Source: Pseudomonas lalucatii (GTDB lineage: Bacteria > Pseudomonadota > Gammaproteobacteria > Pseudomonadales > Pseudomonadaceae). From it: DNA of 64,000 bases. The stretch is from positions 186,001-250,000 of the forward strand of contig NZ_JADPMV010000002.1 in assembly GCF_018398425.1 (NCBI RefSeq). Direction: 5' to 3'. Both the position numbers and the translations under genes were made by a program. Shown here in pieces: positions 56,907 to 64,000 of the stretch. The notes under the pieces were generated by a model. The model saw nothing but the letters and a program-made list of their open reading frames with translations. It ran no database searches and was not told the DNA's origin. Position 1 is the stretch's first letter. Every line of letters starts with the position of its first letter.

Positions 56907-59445
56907 TCAGGGCGGCGCCGAGCAGCCCGGTTCGCTTGGCGCGCCGCTGGCCAGCACGCGCCAACCGCCCCGCGCCTGGCACAGGGCGTCATGAGCGTGC
57001 AGCAGCGGGGGCCGCTCGAGGCTGCCCAGCACCCGCTGCACGGCCTCGCCATGGGCCACCGGCAAGCCGGCCAGGTGCTGCTGCCAGCGCTGCTCGGCAT
57101 CCCCGATACGGACGCGGCCTGCTCGCCCAGCTGACGCGCCGCTTCGCCGCAGGCCGCGCGCAGCTCCGGCTCTGCCAGCAGCGCCAGGCGCTCGCCTTGC
57201 GCCGCCAGAAACGCCTCGATATGCCCGATCAGCTCAGGCGCCGAGGCCTGCGGCGACTGCACCGCGAACAGAATGCCGCGCCGCCGCTGCACCTGGCGGA
57301 AGCCGCAGAACAGGGCGTAGCCCAGCTGCAGTTCGCCGCGCAGGCGCCTGAAGAACGGCCCCTGGTAGAGCTGCGCCAGCAGGCGCCAGGCCGCCTCGGT
57401 GGCGGCGTCGGCCGCCGGCTGCGGGCAGAACAGCAGCAGCGCCGACTCCTCGCCGGCGATGGCCGCGTCGCGCCAGTAGCGCCCCGGCTCAGGCGGCGCA
57501 AGGGGCGCGGCGGGCGGCAGGACGCGGGTGCCGGCGAACTGCCGCTCGAGCGCCTGCCGCTCGCGCGCGGCGAAGCCCATCCCCAACCCTTCGAGACGGG
57601 CCTGGCGATAGATCTCCGGCACCCGCGCCGGACTCGGCGGCTGAGGCGCAGGGCGAGATTCGGCAAACAGCTCGGGCAGGCGCCCAAGCAGCTGGCGCAG
57701 CGGCATCTGCGCCGCCGTGCCCGCCCCCGGCTCTGGCCAGGCCTCCTGCGGCGCCGCGCACAGGCGGGCCAGCGCCTGCGCCAGTACCCTGGGCACCAGC
57801 TCCGAGCCGCCCTCCAGCGTCAGCTGCACGCCGTCGCCCTCGACCGCCAGGCGCAGCATCACGCCGACCTGCTGCGCATCGGCCTGCACCCCGCGCAGCC
57901 TCTCCTGGCCATACGCCAGCAGTGCCGCCGGGGCCTGCGCCGCAGCGAACCGGAGCATCCCCTGGAAGGCGGCCCGACCGGGCTCCGCGCCAGGCGCGGG
58001 GCACCAATCCAGCGCGGCCCTTATGCCCAGCGGTGGCAGCGGCGGCATCACGCTGTCGAGGAAGGGGTTGGCGGCCGGCAGGTGCCAGCGCCATGCCCGG
58101 GGCGGCGCGGCGAGCGGCGTCGCCCGGCATAGGCGCAGGTCAAACCCGGCGCCGGGCCAGGCCGGCGCCTCGGCGGGACCGACGAGCAGGCTGATCCCCG
58201 CTCCGCGTCCTGCAGCTGGGCGAGGAGCGCCTGCACGACCGCCTGCCTCTCGGTGGCCGGGCCCGGCAACGCGCCTCGCCCGGCCGCCAGGCGCTCCTGC
58301 CAATGGCGCGCCAAGGCCAGGGGCCCGAGTATCTGCAGCTGCCGGCCCTCAAGCGCGTCCTGACGCTCGGCCAGCGCGCGCCAGTCCGCCGCGGACGCCA
58401 GAAACGCCAGCCAGTCCCGCAGCGCCGCGGCGATGACCGCCGGGCTCTGGCCGGCCTGTTCGACCCCGGCGAAACTCAGCAACAACAGGGCCTGACCGAG
58501 GTGGCGATACACCAGGCGCGCCTCGACGCCACGGCACAATCCCGCCTCCTCCAGCCTGGCCGCCAAGCCCCCGGCCGAGCGGGTCGGCAGGATCTGCTGG
58601 AGCAACCCCAGGGCCTCGCCGAACGCCGCGGCCCTGACCCGCGCCGGTGACTCCAGGGCGAAGCCCAGTTGCAGACTGGGCTGGCTGCCGCGCAGGCCCA
58701 TGCGCAGATGCCGCGCCCGCAGGGGCAGCAGCGAGGGCGGCGCGGCCTGCACCTGGCGCGCGCTCGCCGGCAGGCTGTCGCCGTGGCGCCGGGCCAGGGA
58801 CAAGAGCTCGGCGCACGACTGCGGCCCGGCCAGCACCAGGGACAGTTGCCCGGCGCGGTAGAAGCGTCGATGGAAGGCCCGCAGCGCCTGCTGGAACGCG
58901 GCGCTGTCCACCGGCAGGCTGTCGCGGTTGCCGGCCAGGAATGCCGCACCGCGATGGTCGACCGGCAATGCCTGGCCCAGCGCGGCATCCAGCAGGGTGT
59001 CGGCGTCCTGGCCGCGGGCGAGGAACTCCGCATGCAGCACCTCGCGCTCGCGCCGTTGCGCGGCCGGCTCGAGCAGCGGCCTGGCCAGCATGTCGAGCAT
59101 GCGCGCCAGGGCGCCGTCTAGCCGGTCGGCCGGGACCTCGCAGAAGTAGTCGGTGTGGCGCGCCTGGGTCGAGGCGTTGACCTGGCCGCCACAGCCCTGC
59201 ACATAGGCCATCAGTCCCTGCTCGGGCGCGAACGCCGCGCTGCCGAGGAAGACCAGGTGTTCGAGAAAGTGCGCCAGGCCGGGATAGGCGGCGGGTTCGT
59301 CATGGCTGCCGGCGGCGACCCGCAGACTGATCGCCGCCCGCGCCGCACCCGGCCGGCTGAGCAGCAGTAGCCCCAGGCCATTGTCCAGGCGCCGGCGGAC
59401 GGGCCGTGGCGCTTGACTCTCAGGCAATCGGGGCGGGGCGGACAT
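56907..59445 (-). pseudogene. pqqF: PQQ peptidase PqqF with two frameshifts
   Basis: An M16-family zinc peptidase of about 846 residues once two shifts are repaired. The N-terminal frame (59445 to about 58197) has the zinc motif HFLEH in GLAHFLEHLVFLGSAAF and REREVLHAEF. Near 58196-58199, in a run of four C (G on the coding strand), it moves to the next frame, which continues with LLVGPAEAPAWPGAGF and runs to about 57120. There it moves again and ends RVLASGAPSEPGCSAPP at 56907. Each shift is a loss of one base (or gain of two). PqqF, partly with PqqG, degrades the PqqA product. Either the gene is broken or the assembly has two single-base errors. Confidence 0.85.
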
Positions 59446-59512
59446 GGGCGGGACGGGCTCGGATACGGTTCGGCCAGCCCAGGGTCGCCGCGAGCCGGCG
59501 GTGGCGCAATAG

Positions 59513-59542
59513 TACTTTGGCTGCAGCGGCCTCGGACTAAGG
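59513..59542 (-). promoter_or_regulatory. Shared ped/pqq operator, two copies, upstream of pqqF
   Basis: TACTTTGG (59513-59520) and GACTAAGG (59535-59542) are exactly 22 bp apart, about 68 bp before the pqqF start. Confidence 0.6.
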
Positions 59543-59595
59543 TCGCAGACGAGGGCCGCCGGCGGCCGGGTCCCATCCTCGGCGCCCGGGCGGGA

Positions 59596-59630
59596 TAAAC
59601 AGAAAACCCCGCACGGGGCGGGGTTTTCTG
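59596..59630 (-). terminator. Intrinsic terminator after tRNA-Arg
   Basis: A perfect 12-bp stem (cagaaaaccccg / cggggttttctg, 59600-59630) with a 7-base loop; the stem itself supplies the U-rich end, followed by TTTATCC. It lies 32 bp after the tRNA on its strand. Confidence 0.88.
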
Positions 59631-59661
59631 TTTCAGGGCAGCGGCGCGGCGCCCTGGTAGA

Positions 59662-59736
59662 TGGCGTCCCCTACTGGAGTCGAACCAGTATCTAGCCCTT
59701 AGGAGGGGCTTATTCTATCCATTGAACTAAGGGGAC
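59662..59736 (-). tRNA. tRNA-Arg (anticodon CCT)
   Basis: The minus strand folds as a cloverleaf of 75 bases with encoded CCA: acceptor stem GTCCCCT/AGGGGAC, anticodon stem AGCCC/GGGCT with loop CTCCTAA (anticodon CCT), T-arm CTGGTTCGACTCCAG. It reads the rare AGG codon. It marks the right edge of the PQQ/ped locus. Confidence 0.95.
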
Positions 59737-59820
59737 GCGGTGGCGCGCGACAGCATCGCAACGGCCGGGGCGCATCTTAACGAGCGAATGCGCATTTGTC
59801 ATGCAGCCACCGGCGCCTCC

Positions 59821-61218
59821 TCAGCCGAACAGGCCCAGGGTGTGCAGGAACACCACCAAGATGCCCAGCGGGGTAACCCAGCGCAGCACCTGCCACCACA
59901 GCTTGAACAGCCGCGGCTGGTCGAGCCCCAGCGCCTCCTGGACGCTGTCGCGGCTGAGCACCCAGCCGGTGAACAGCACGGTGCCCAGGCCGCCCAGCGG
60001 CATCAGCAGGTTGGTGGTCAGGTAGTCCAGGCAGTCGAAGAAGGTCTTGCCGAACAGGGTGAACTCGCTCCAGGCATTGAACGACAGCACCGTGCCCAGG
60101 CTCAGCAGCCACAGGGCCACGCCGCTGAGCAGCACCGCCTTGAGGCGACCGATGCCGAACTTCTCGCTGAGCCAGGAGATGGTCGGCTCGCTCAGGGAGA
60201 TCGCCGAGGTCAGGGCGGCGATCGCCAGCATGACGAAGAACAACCCGCCGACCAGCTGGCCCAGCGGCATCTGGCCGAAGGCGATCGGCAGGGTGACGAA
60301 GATCAGCCCAGGGCCGGCGCCCGGCTCCAGGCCGTTGGCGAATACCAGCGGGAAGATCGCCAGGCCGGCCAGCAGCGCCACCCCGGTGTCGGCCAGGGCG
60401 ACCATGATCGCGGTGCGGGCGATCGAGGTGCCGGCCGGCAGGTAGGAGCCGTAGACCATCATCGCGCCGCTGGCCAGGCTGAGGGTGAAGAAGGCATGGC
60501 CCAGGGCCACCAGCACGCTCTGGGCGCTGAGCTTGCTGAAGTCGGCGTCGAACAGGAAGTGCAGCGCGGCGCCGAAGTGGCCGGTGGTGGCGGCATAGCC
60601 GACCAGCACCAGCAGCAACAGGAACAGCCCCGGCATCATGAAGCGCAGTGCGCGCTCCAGGCCCTCGCGCACGCCCAGGGCGACGATGCCCAGGGTCACC
60701 AGCAGCACCAGGGTGCCGAAGCCGGCCAGTTTCCACGGGTCGCCGAGCATGGCGCCGAACAGCGCGCCACTACGCTCGCCGTCCAGTCCGGCGAATTCGC
60801 CCATGGCGGCGGCCGGCGCATAGGCCACGGCCCAGCCGGCCACCACCGCGTAGAAGCTGAGGATCAGGAAGCCGGTGAGCACCGCCACGCTGCCGAGGAT
60901 GCGCCAGTGGCGGCTGGCTCCCGCCTGCCTGGCCAGGGCGGCCATGGCGCCCTCCGGGTTGGCCCGGCCGCGGCGGCCGATCATCACCTCGGCCATCAGC
61001 AGCGGAATGCCGATGACCAGGATGCAGGCCAGGTAGACCAGGACGAAGGCGCCGCCGCCGTTCTCGCCGGTGATGTAGGGGAACTTCCAGATATTGCCCA
61101 GGCCCACGGCCGAGCCGGTGGCGGCGAGGAAGAACGCCCAGCGCGACGACCACAGGCCACGGCCGACGTTGCTGGAGGCACCGGCCAGGTGGCCGGCGGC
61201 GATGCTGTCTTGACTCAT
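59821..61218 (-). CDS. Sodium-dependent transporter of the NSS/SNF family
   Basis: A 465-residue transporter with 11-12 membrane helices. It begins with WSSRWAFFLAATGSAVGLGNIWKFPYITGENGGGAFVLVYLACIL, the NSS signature with the Na+-site residues in helix 1, and has the ALGHAFFTLSLASGAMMVYGSYLP helix 6 motif. Bacterial members carry amino acids with sodium. The start at 61218 (MSQDSIAAGHL) precedes the first helix. The amino acid dehydrogenase gene upstream suggests uptake of hydrophobic or aromatic amino acids, by inference. Confidence 0.92.
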   Translation of the reverse strand: MSQDSIAAGHLAGASSNVGRGLWSSRWAFFLAATGSAVGLGNIWKFPYITGENGGGAFVLVYLACILVIGIPLLMAEVMIGRRGRANPEGAMAALARQAGASRHWRILGSVAVLTGFLILSFYAVVAGWAVAYAPAAAMGEFAGLDGERSGALFGAMLGDPWKLAGFGTLVLLVTLGIVALGVREGLERALRFMMPGLFLLLLVLVGYAATTGHFGAALHFLFDADFSKLSAQSVLVALGHAFFTLSLASGAMMVYGSYLPAGTSIARTAIMVALADTGVALLAGLAIFPLVFANGLEPGAGPGLIFVTLPIAFGQMPLGQLVGGLFFVMLAIAALTSAISLSEPTISWLSEKFGIGRLKAVLLSGVALWLLSLGTVLSFNAWSEFTLFGKTFFDCLDYLTTNLLMPLGGLGTVLFTGWVLSRDSVQEALGLDQPRLFKLWWQVLRWVTPLGILVVFLHTLGLFG

Positions 61219-61253
61219 TGGGACTTGCCCTCTTGTTGTTGTGAAAAAGTCAG

Positions 61254-61293
61254 TCGAAAAACAACGGTGGGTTACGCCTAGGGCCAACCCACC
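61254..61293 (-). terminator. Terminator after the amino acid dehydrogenase gene
   Basis: An 8-bp stem (ggtgggtt / aacccacc, 61266-61293) with a 12-base loop, then GTTGTTTTTCG on the minus strand. It overlaps the space before the transporter, which therefore probably has its own promoter. Confidence 0.75.
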
Positions 61294-61300
61294 CTAGGGA

Positions 61301-62362
61301 TCAGCGCCCGCCGCGCAGGCGTTCCTCGGCCAGGCGGTCGGCGATGGCGGTGGTGGTGGCGCCTTCGCGCTCGGCGCGCTGGAAGATCTCCGTCAGGGTT
61401 TGTCCGATGCCCTCGATATGCGCCTTCAGTTCGGCCGCGCTGCCCCCGGTGCGCTCGTAGCAGACATCGATGATGCCGCCGGCGTTGATCGCGTAGTCCG
61501 GCGCGTACAGGCAACCGCGACGCTGCAGCTCCTCGGCCAGTTCGGCACTGGCCAGCTGGTTGTTGGCTGCGCCGGCGATCACCGGCGCGCGCAGCGCCTC
61601 CAGGCTGTGCGGGTTGATGATCGCGCCCATGGCGCAGGGGGCGAACACGTCCACGTCCAGGCCGTAGATATCGTTCTGGCCGACCGCGGTGGCGCCCAGT
61701 TGCTCCACCGCCCGGCGCACGTTGGCCTCGACTATGTCGGTCACCCACAGCTCGGCGCCGGCCTCCTTGAGCTGCTTGGCCAGGCCGAAACCGACCTGGC
61801 CGACGCCCTGGATCGCCACCTTCAGGCCCCTGAGGTCATCGCGGCCGAGGCGATGCCTGACCGCCGCCTGCAGGCCGATGAACACGCCATAGGCGGTCGA
61901 GGGCGACGGGTCGCCGTTGCGCAGGCCGCCGCCGACCAGGGCCTCGCGCTGACCGGCGCCGGCCACGTGGCGGGTGCGCTCGGCCATGATCTGCATCTCG
62001 GCCACGCCGGTGCCGGAGTCGGCGGCGGTGATGTAGCGCCCGCCCAGGCTGTCGACGAAGTCGCCCATGGCCTGGAACAAGGCCTCGCTCTTGCCGGTGT
62101 GCGGGTTGCCGATGATCACCGCCTTGCCGCCGCCCAGCGGCAGCTTGGCCAGCGCCGACTTGTAGCTCATGCCGCGGGACAGGCGCAGCACGTCGCGCAG
62201 CGCCTCGTCGTCGCTGGCGTAGGACCACATGCGGCAACCGCCGAGGGCCGGGCCGAGCGTGGTGTCGTGAATGGCGATGATGGCCTTGAGGCCGGACGCC
62301 TGGTCGTGGCCATAGACCACCTGCTCGTGCTGATCGAAATCGACGTGGGAAAACACGGACAT
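61301..62362 (-). CDS. Leu/Phe/Val dehydrogenase
   Basis: A 353-residue Glu/Leu/Phe/Val dehydrogenase. It has the substrate-binding [12 protein letters not shown], the catalytic Lys in [18 protein letters not shown], the NAD+ fold [26 protein letters not shown] and AGAANNQL. It deaminates a branched-chain or aromatic amino acid to the 2-oxo acid. With the oxidoreductase upstream, which converts such 2-oxo acids to acyl-CoA, and the transporter downstream, it fits an amino acid breakdown cluster. Confidence 0.9.
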   Translation of the reverse strand: MSVFSHVDFDQHEQVVYGHDQASGLKAIIAIHDTTLGPALGGCRMWSYASDDEALRDVLRLSRGMSYKSALAKLPLGGGKAVIIGNPHTGKSEALFQAMGDFVDSLGGRYITAADSGTGVAEMQIMAERTRHVAGAGQREALVGGGLRNGDPSPSTAYGVFIGLQAAVRHRLGRDDLRGLKVAIQGVGQVGFGLAKQLKEAGAELWVTDIVEANVRRAVEQLGATAVGQNDIYGLDVDVFAPCAMGAIINPHSLEALRAPVIAGAANNQLASAELAEELQRRGCLYAPDYAINAGGIIDVCYERTGGSAAELKAHIEGIGQTLTEIFQRAEREGATTTAIADRLAEERLRGGR

Positions 62363-62397
62363 GAAGAATCCTCGGGTTTCTGGTTGTAGGGGGTCGC

Positions 62398-62420
62398 CCC
62401 TCTCCCGGCACGGGAGAGGG
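62398..62420. repeat. 10-bp stem-loop after the oxidoreductase gene
   Basis: CCCTCTCCCG (62398-62407) and its exact complement (62411-62420) with a 3-base loop, 22 bp after the oxidoreductase stop. There is no U-tract on the minus strand, so it may be a REP-like hairpin that protects the 3' end rather than a terminator. Confidence 0.6.
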
Positions 62421-62442
62421 TTTCGGCTAAGGATCGGGGTGC

Positions 62443-64000
62443 TTAAGCGGCCGGCTCGAACAGCTGCACGGCCTGGATTTCGCTGGCCAGCAGGCGCGTC
62501 TTGAGCTGGCGCGCCTGCTCACGGACCCTGGCCACCGCCTGCTCCTTGACGTGGCCGTAGCCGCGGATCTGCTCCGGCAGTTCGGCCAGGGCCACCGCGC
62601 TGCGGTAGTTGCCGGGCTTGAGCTCGGCCAGCAGGTGCTCGACGCCGTGCTCGTAGTCCTCGATCAGCTCGCGCTCCAGGCGGCGCTCGGCGCCATAGCC
62701 GAAGGGGTCCAAAGGCGTGCCGCGGAGAAACTTGAACTTGGCCAGCAGGGCGAAGGCCTTGATCATCCAGGGACCGAACTGGCGCTTGCGCGGCGCGCCG
62801 GTGACCGGATCGGCCTTGCTCAGCCAGGTCGGCGCCAGGTGGAACTGCAGGCGATAGTCACCGGCGAACTGCACCTCCAGCTGGCGGATGAAACTGCCGT
62901 CGCTGTACAGCCGCGCCACCTCATACTCGTCCTTGTAGGCCAGGAGCTTGAAGTAGTAGCGCGCCACAGCCTTGCTCAGCGCCTGGTCGGCGCCCTGGTC
63001 GGCGCGGGCCACGCGCTGTACCAGCTCGCGGTAGCGTTCGGCGTAGGCGACGTTCTGGTAGGCGGTGAGGCGGGCCGCGCGGTCGTCGACGAGTTCCTCA
63101 AGGGTCTGGCAACGCGGCGCCTCGCGCACCTTGGGTGCGGCCAGTTTCTCCACCGCGGCCAGGTCATGGGCGGCGCGCCGGCCCCAGAGGAAGGCTTGCT
63201 GGTTGAGCGCAACCGCCACGCCGTTGAGCTCGATGGCCTTGGCGATGGCCTCGGCCGAGATCGGCACCAGGCCTTTCTGGTAGGCGAAGCCGAGCATAAA
63301 CAGGTTGCTGGCGATGCTATCGCCGAGCAGGCGGGTGGCCAGGCGGGTGGCGTCGACGAAGTGGGTCTTGTCCGCGCCCACCGCCTCGACCAGCGCCTCG
63401 CGCATGGCCGCCCCCGGCACCTGGGCATCCGGGTTGCGGGTGAACTCGGCGGTGGCCGCCTCAAAGCTGTTGATCACCGCATGGGCGATCTTGTCGTTGA
63501 GTTTGGCCAGGGCATCCTCGCTGGCGGCCACCACCAGGTCGCAGCCGAGCAGCAGGTCGGTCTCGCCGGCGGCGATGCGCACGGCAAAAATGTCGTCCTG
63601 CTTGGCGGCGACGCGAATATGGGTCACCACCGGGCCGAACTTCTGCGCCAGGCCGGCCTGGTCGAGCACGCTGCAGCCCTTGCCTTCCAGGTGCGCGGCC
63701 ATGCCCAGCAGCGCGCCGACGGTGGTCACGCCGCTACCGCCGACGCCCGGCAGGAGGATGTTCCAAGGTCGCGACAGGCCTGGCTGCTTGGGTTCCGGCA
63801 GGGCCTCGAACAGGGCGTTCTGGCCCACCGCCTCGGGCTTGCGCAGGCTGCCGCCATGCACGGTGACGAAGCTCGGGCAGAAGCCCTCGACGCAGGAGAA
63901 GTCCTTGTTGCAGGCGTTCTGGTCGATCTCGCGCTTGCGCCCCAGTTCGGTTTCCAGCGGCAGCACCGACAGGCAGTTGGACTTGACGCTGCAATCGCCG
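62443..64000 (-). CDS. Indolepyruvate ferredoxin oxidoreductase family protein (C-terminal part)
   Basis: About 519 codons of a larger gene; the 5' part lies beyond the right edge. The visible part begins near a Cys-rich segment ([15 protein letters not shown]) that likely binds an iron-sulfur cluster. A gamma domain follows with [23 protein letters not shown], and then a long C-terminal extension ([23 protein letters not shown]) found in the fused, about 1150-residue, single-chain 2-oxoacid:ferredoxin oxidoreductases of aerobic bacteria. It converts aryl- or branched-chain 2-oxo acids to acyl-CoA. A complete start is not in the window. Confidence 0.9.
   Translation of the reverse strand, partial: GDCSVKSNCLSVLPLETELGRKREIDQNACNKDFSCVEGFCPSFVTVHGGSLRKPEAVGQNALFEALPEPKQPGLSRPWNILLPGVGGSGVTTVGALLGMAAHLEGKGCSVLDQAGLAQKFGPVVTHIRVAAKQDDIFAVRIAAGETDLLLGCDLVVAASEDALAKLNDKIAHAVINSFEAATAEFTRNPDAQVPGAAMREALVEAVGADKTHFVDATRLATRLLGDSIASNLFMLGFAYQKGLVPISAEAIAKAIELNGVAVALNQQAFLWGRRAAHDLAAVEKLAAPKVREAPRCQTLEELVDDRAARLTAYQNVAYAERYRELVQRVARADQGADQALSKAVARYYFKLLAYKDEYEVARLYSDGSFIRQLEVQFAGDYRLQFHLAPTWLSKADPVTGAPRKRQFGPWMIKAFALLAKFKFLRGTPLDPFGYGAERRLERELIEDYEHGVEHLLAELKPGNYRSAVALAELPEQIRGYGHVKEQAVARVREQARQLKTRLLASEIQAVQLFEPAA

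Overview
The window is GC-rich chromosomal DNA from a Pseudomonas or a very close relative. This rests on established gene orders and protein signatures: fleQ next to a fliC-flaG-fliD-fliS cluster, separate flgBCDE and flgFGHIJKL units with RpoN-type promoters, cheV-cheR beside flgB, and a pqqABCDE-pqqH-ercA-ercS run of the P. aeruginosa kind. Nearly all sequence is coding and spacing is tight.

Region 1 (1-21.5 kb) is a flagellar and chemotaxis block. On the minus strand, reading in the direction of transcription, it holds cheV, cheR, flgBCDE, flgFGHIJKL, fliC, flaG, fliD, two fliS paralogues, fliT/fleP and the start of fleQ. On the plus strand lie flgA, flgM, flgN and a PilZ protein (flgZ/ycgR). 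Sigma-54 sites precede flgB, flgF and probably flgA. Sigma-28 sites precede fliC and flgM. Strong intrinsic terminators follow cheR and flgE.

Region 2 (21.5-28.2 kb) is mixed housekeeping and accessory DNA: two small glycosyltransferases of the arsenosugar-associated type overlapping an MFS transporter, a glutamine synthetase-family ligase, a YceH-family protein and an SstT-like Na+/serine-threonine symporter.

Region 3 (28.2-59.5 kb) is a 31-kb locus for PQQ-dependent alcohol oxidation. It contains PQQ biosynthesis (pqqABCDE, pqqH and a twice-frameshifted pqqF) and a PQQ alcohol dehydrogenase of the PedH lanthanide type. It also contains the aldehyde dehydrogenase exaC/pedI, cytochrome c550 pedF, a periplasmic relay set (substrate-binding protein, SoxYZ-like carrier, metallo-hydrolase), an iron-type alcohol dehydrogenase (ercA) and a cupredoxin-like protein. 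A ped-type ABC exporter with its binding protein and beta-propeller partner, a rhodanese-like CxxxCW protein and a porin complete the structural genes. Regulators are ErcS, an ErbR/AgmR-type response regulator, and the NosP-NahK pair. A shared sequence element, often present twice at a 22-bp spacing, lies 55-120 bp upstream of almost every transcription unit in this region. It is probably the operator that joins them into one regulon.

Region 4 (59.6-64 kb) holds a tRNA-Arg(CCT), an NSS-family sodium-dependent transporter, a leucine/phenylalanine-type dehydrogenase and the 3' part of an indolepyruvate ferredoxin oxidoreductase-like gene cut by the window edge.

The most notable items are the shared operator, the lanthanide-type dehydrogenase without a calcium-type partner in the locus, an unlisted 34-residue membrane peptide gene with a strong ribosome binding site, a 540-bp imperfect inverted repeat, and the two apparent frameshifts in pqqF.
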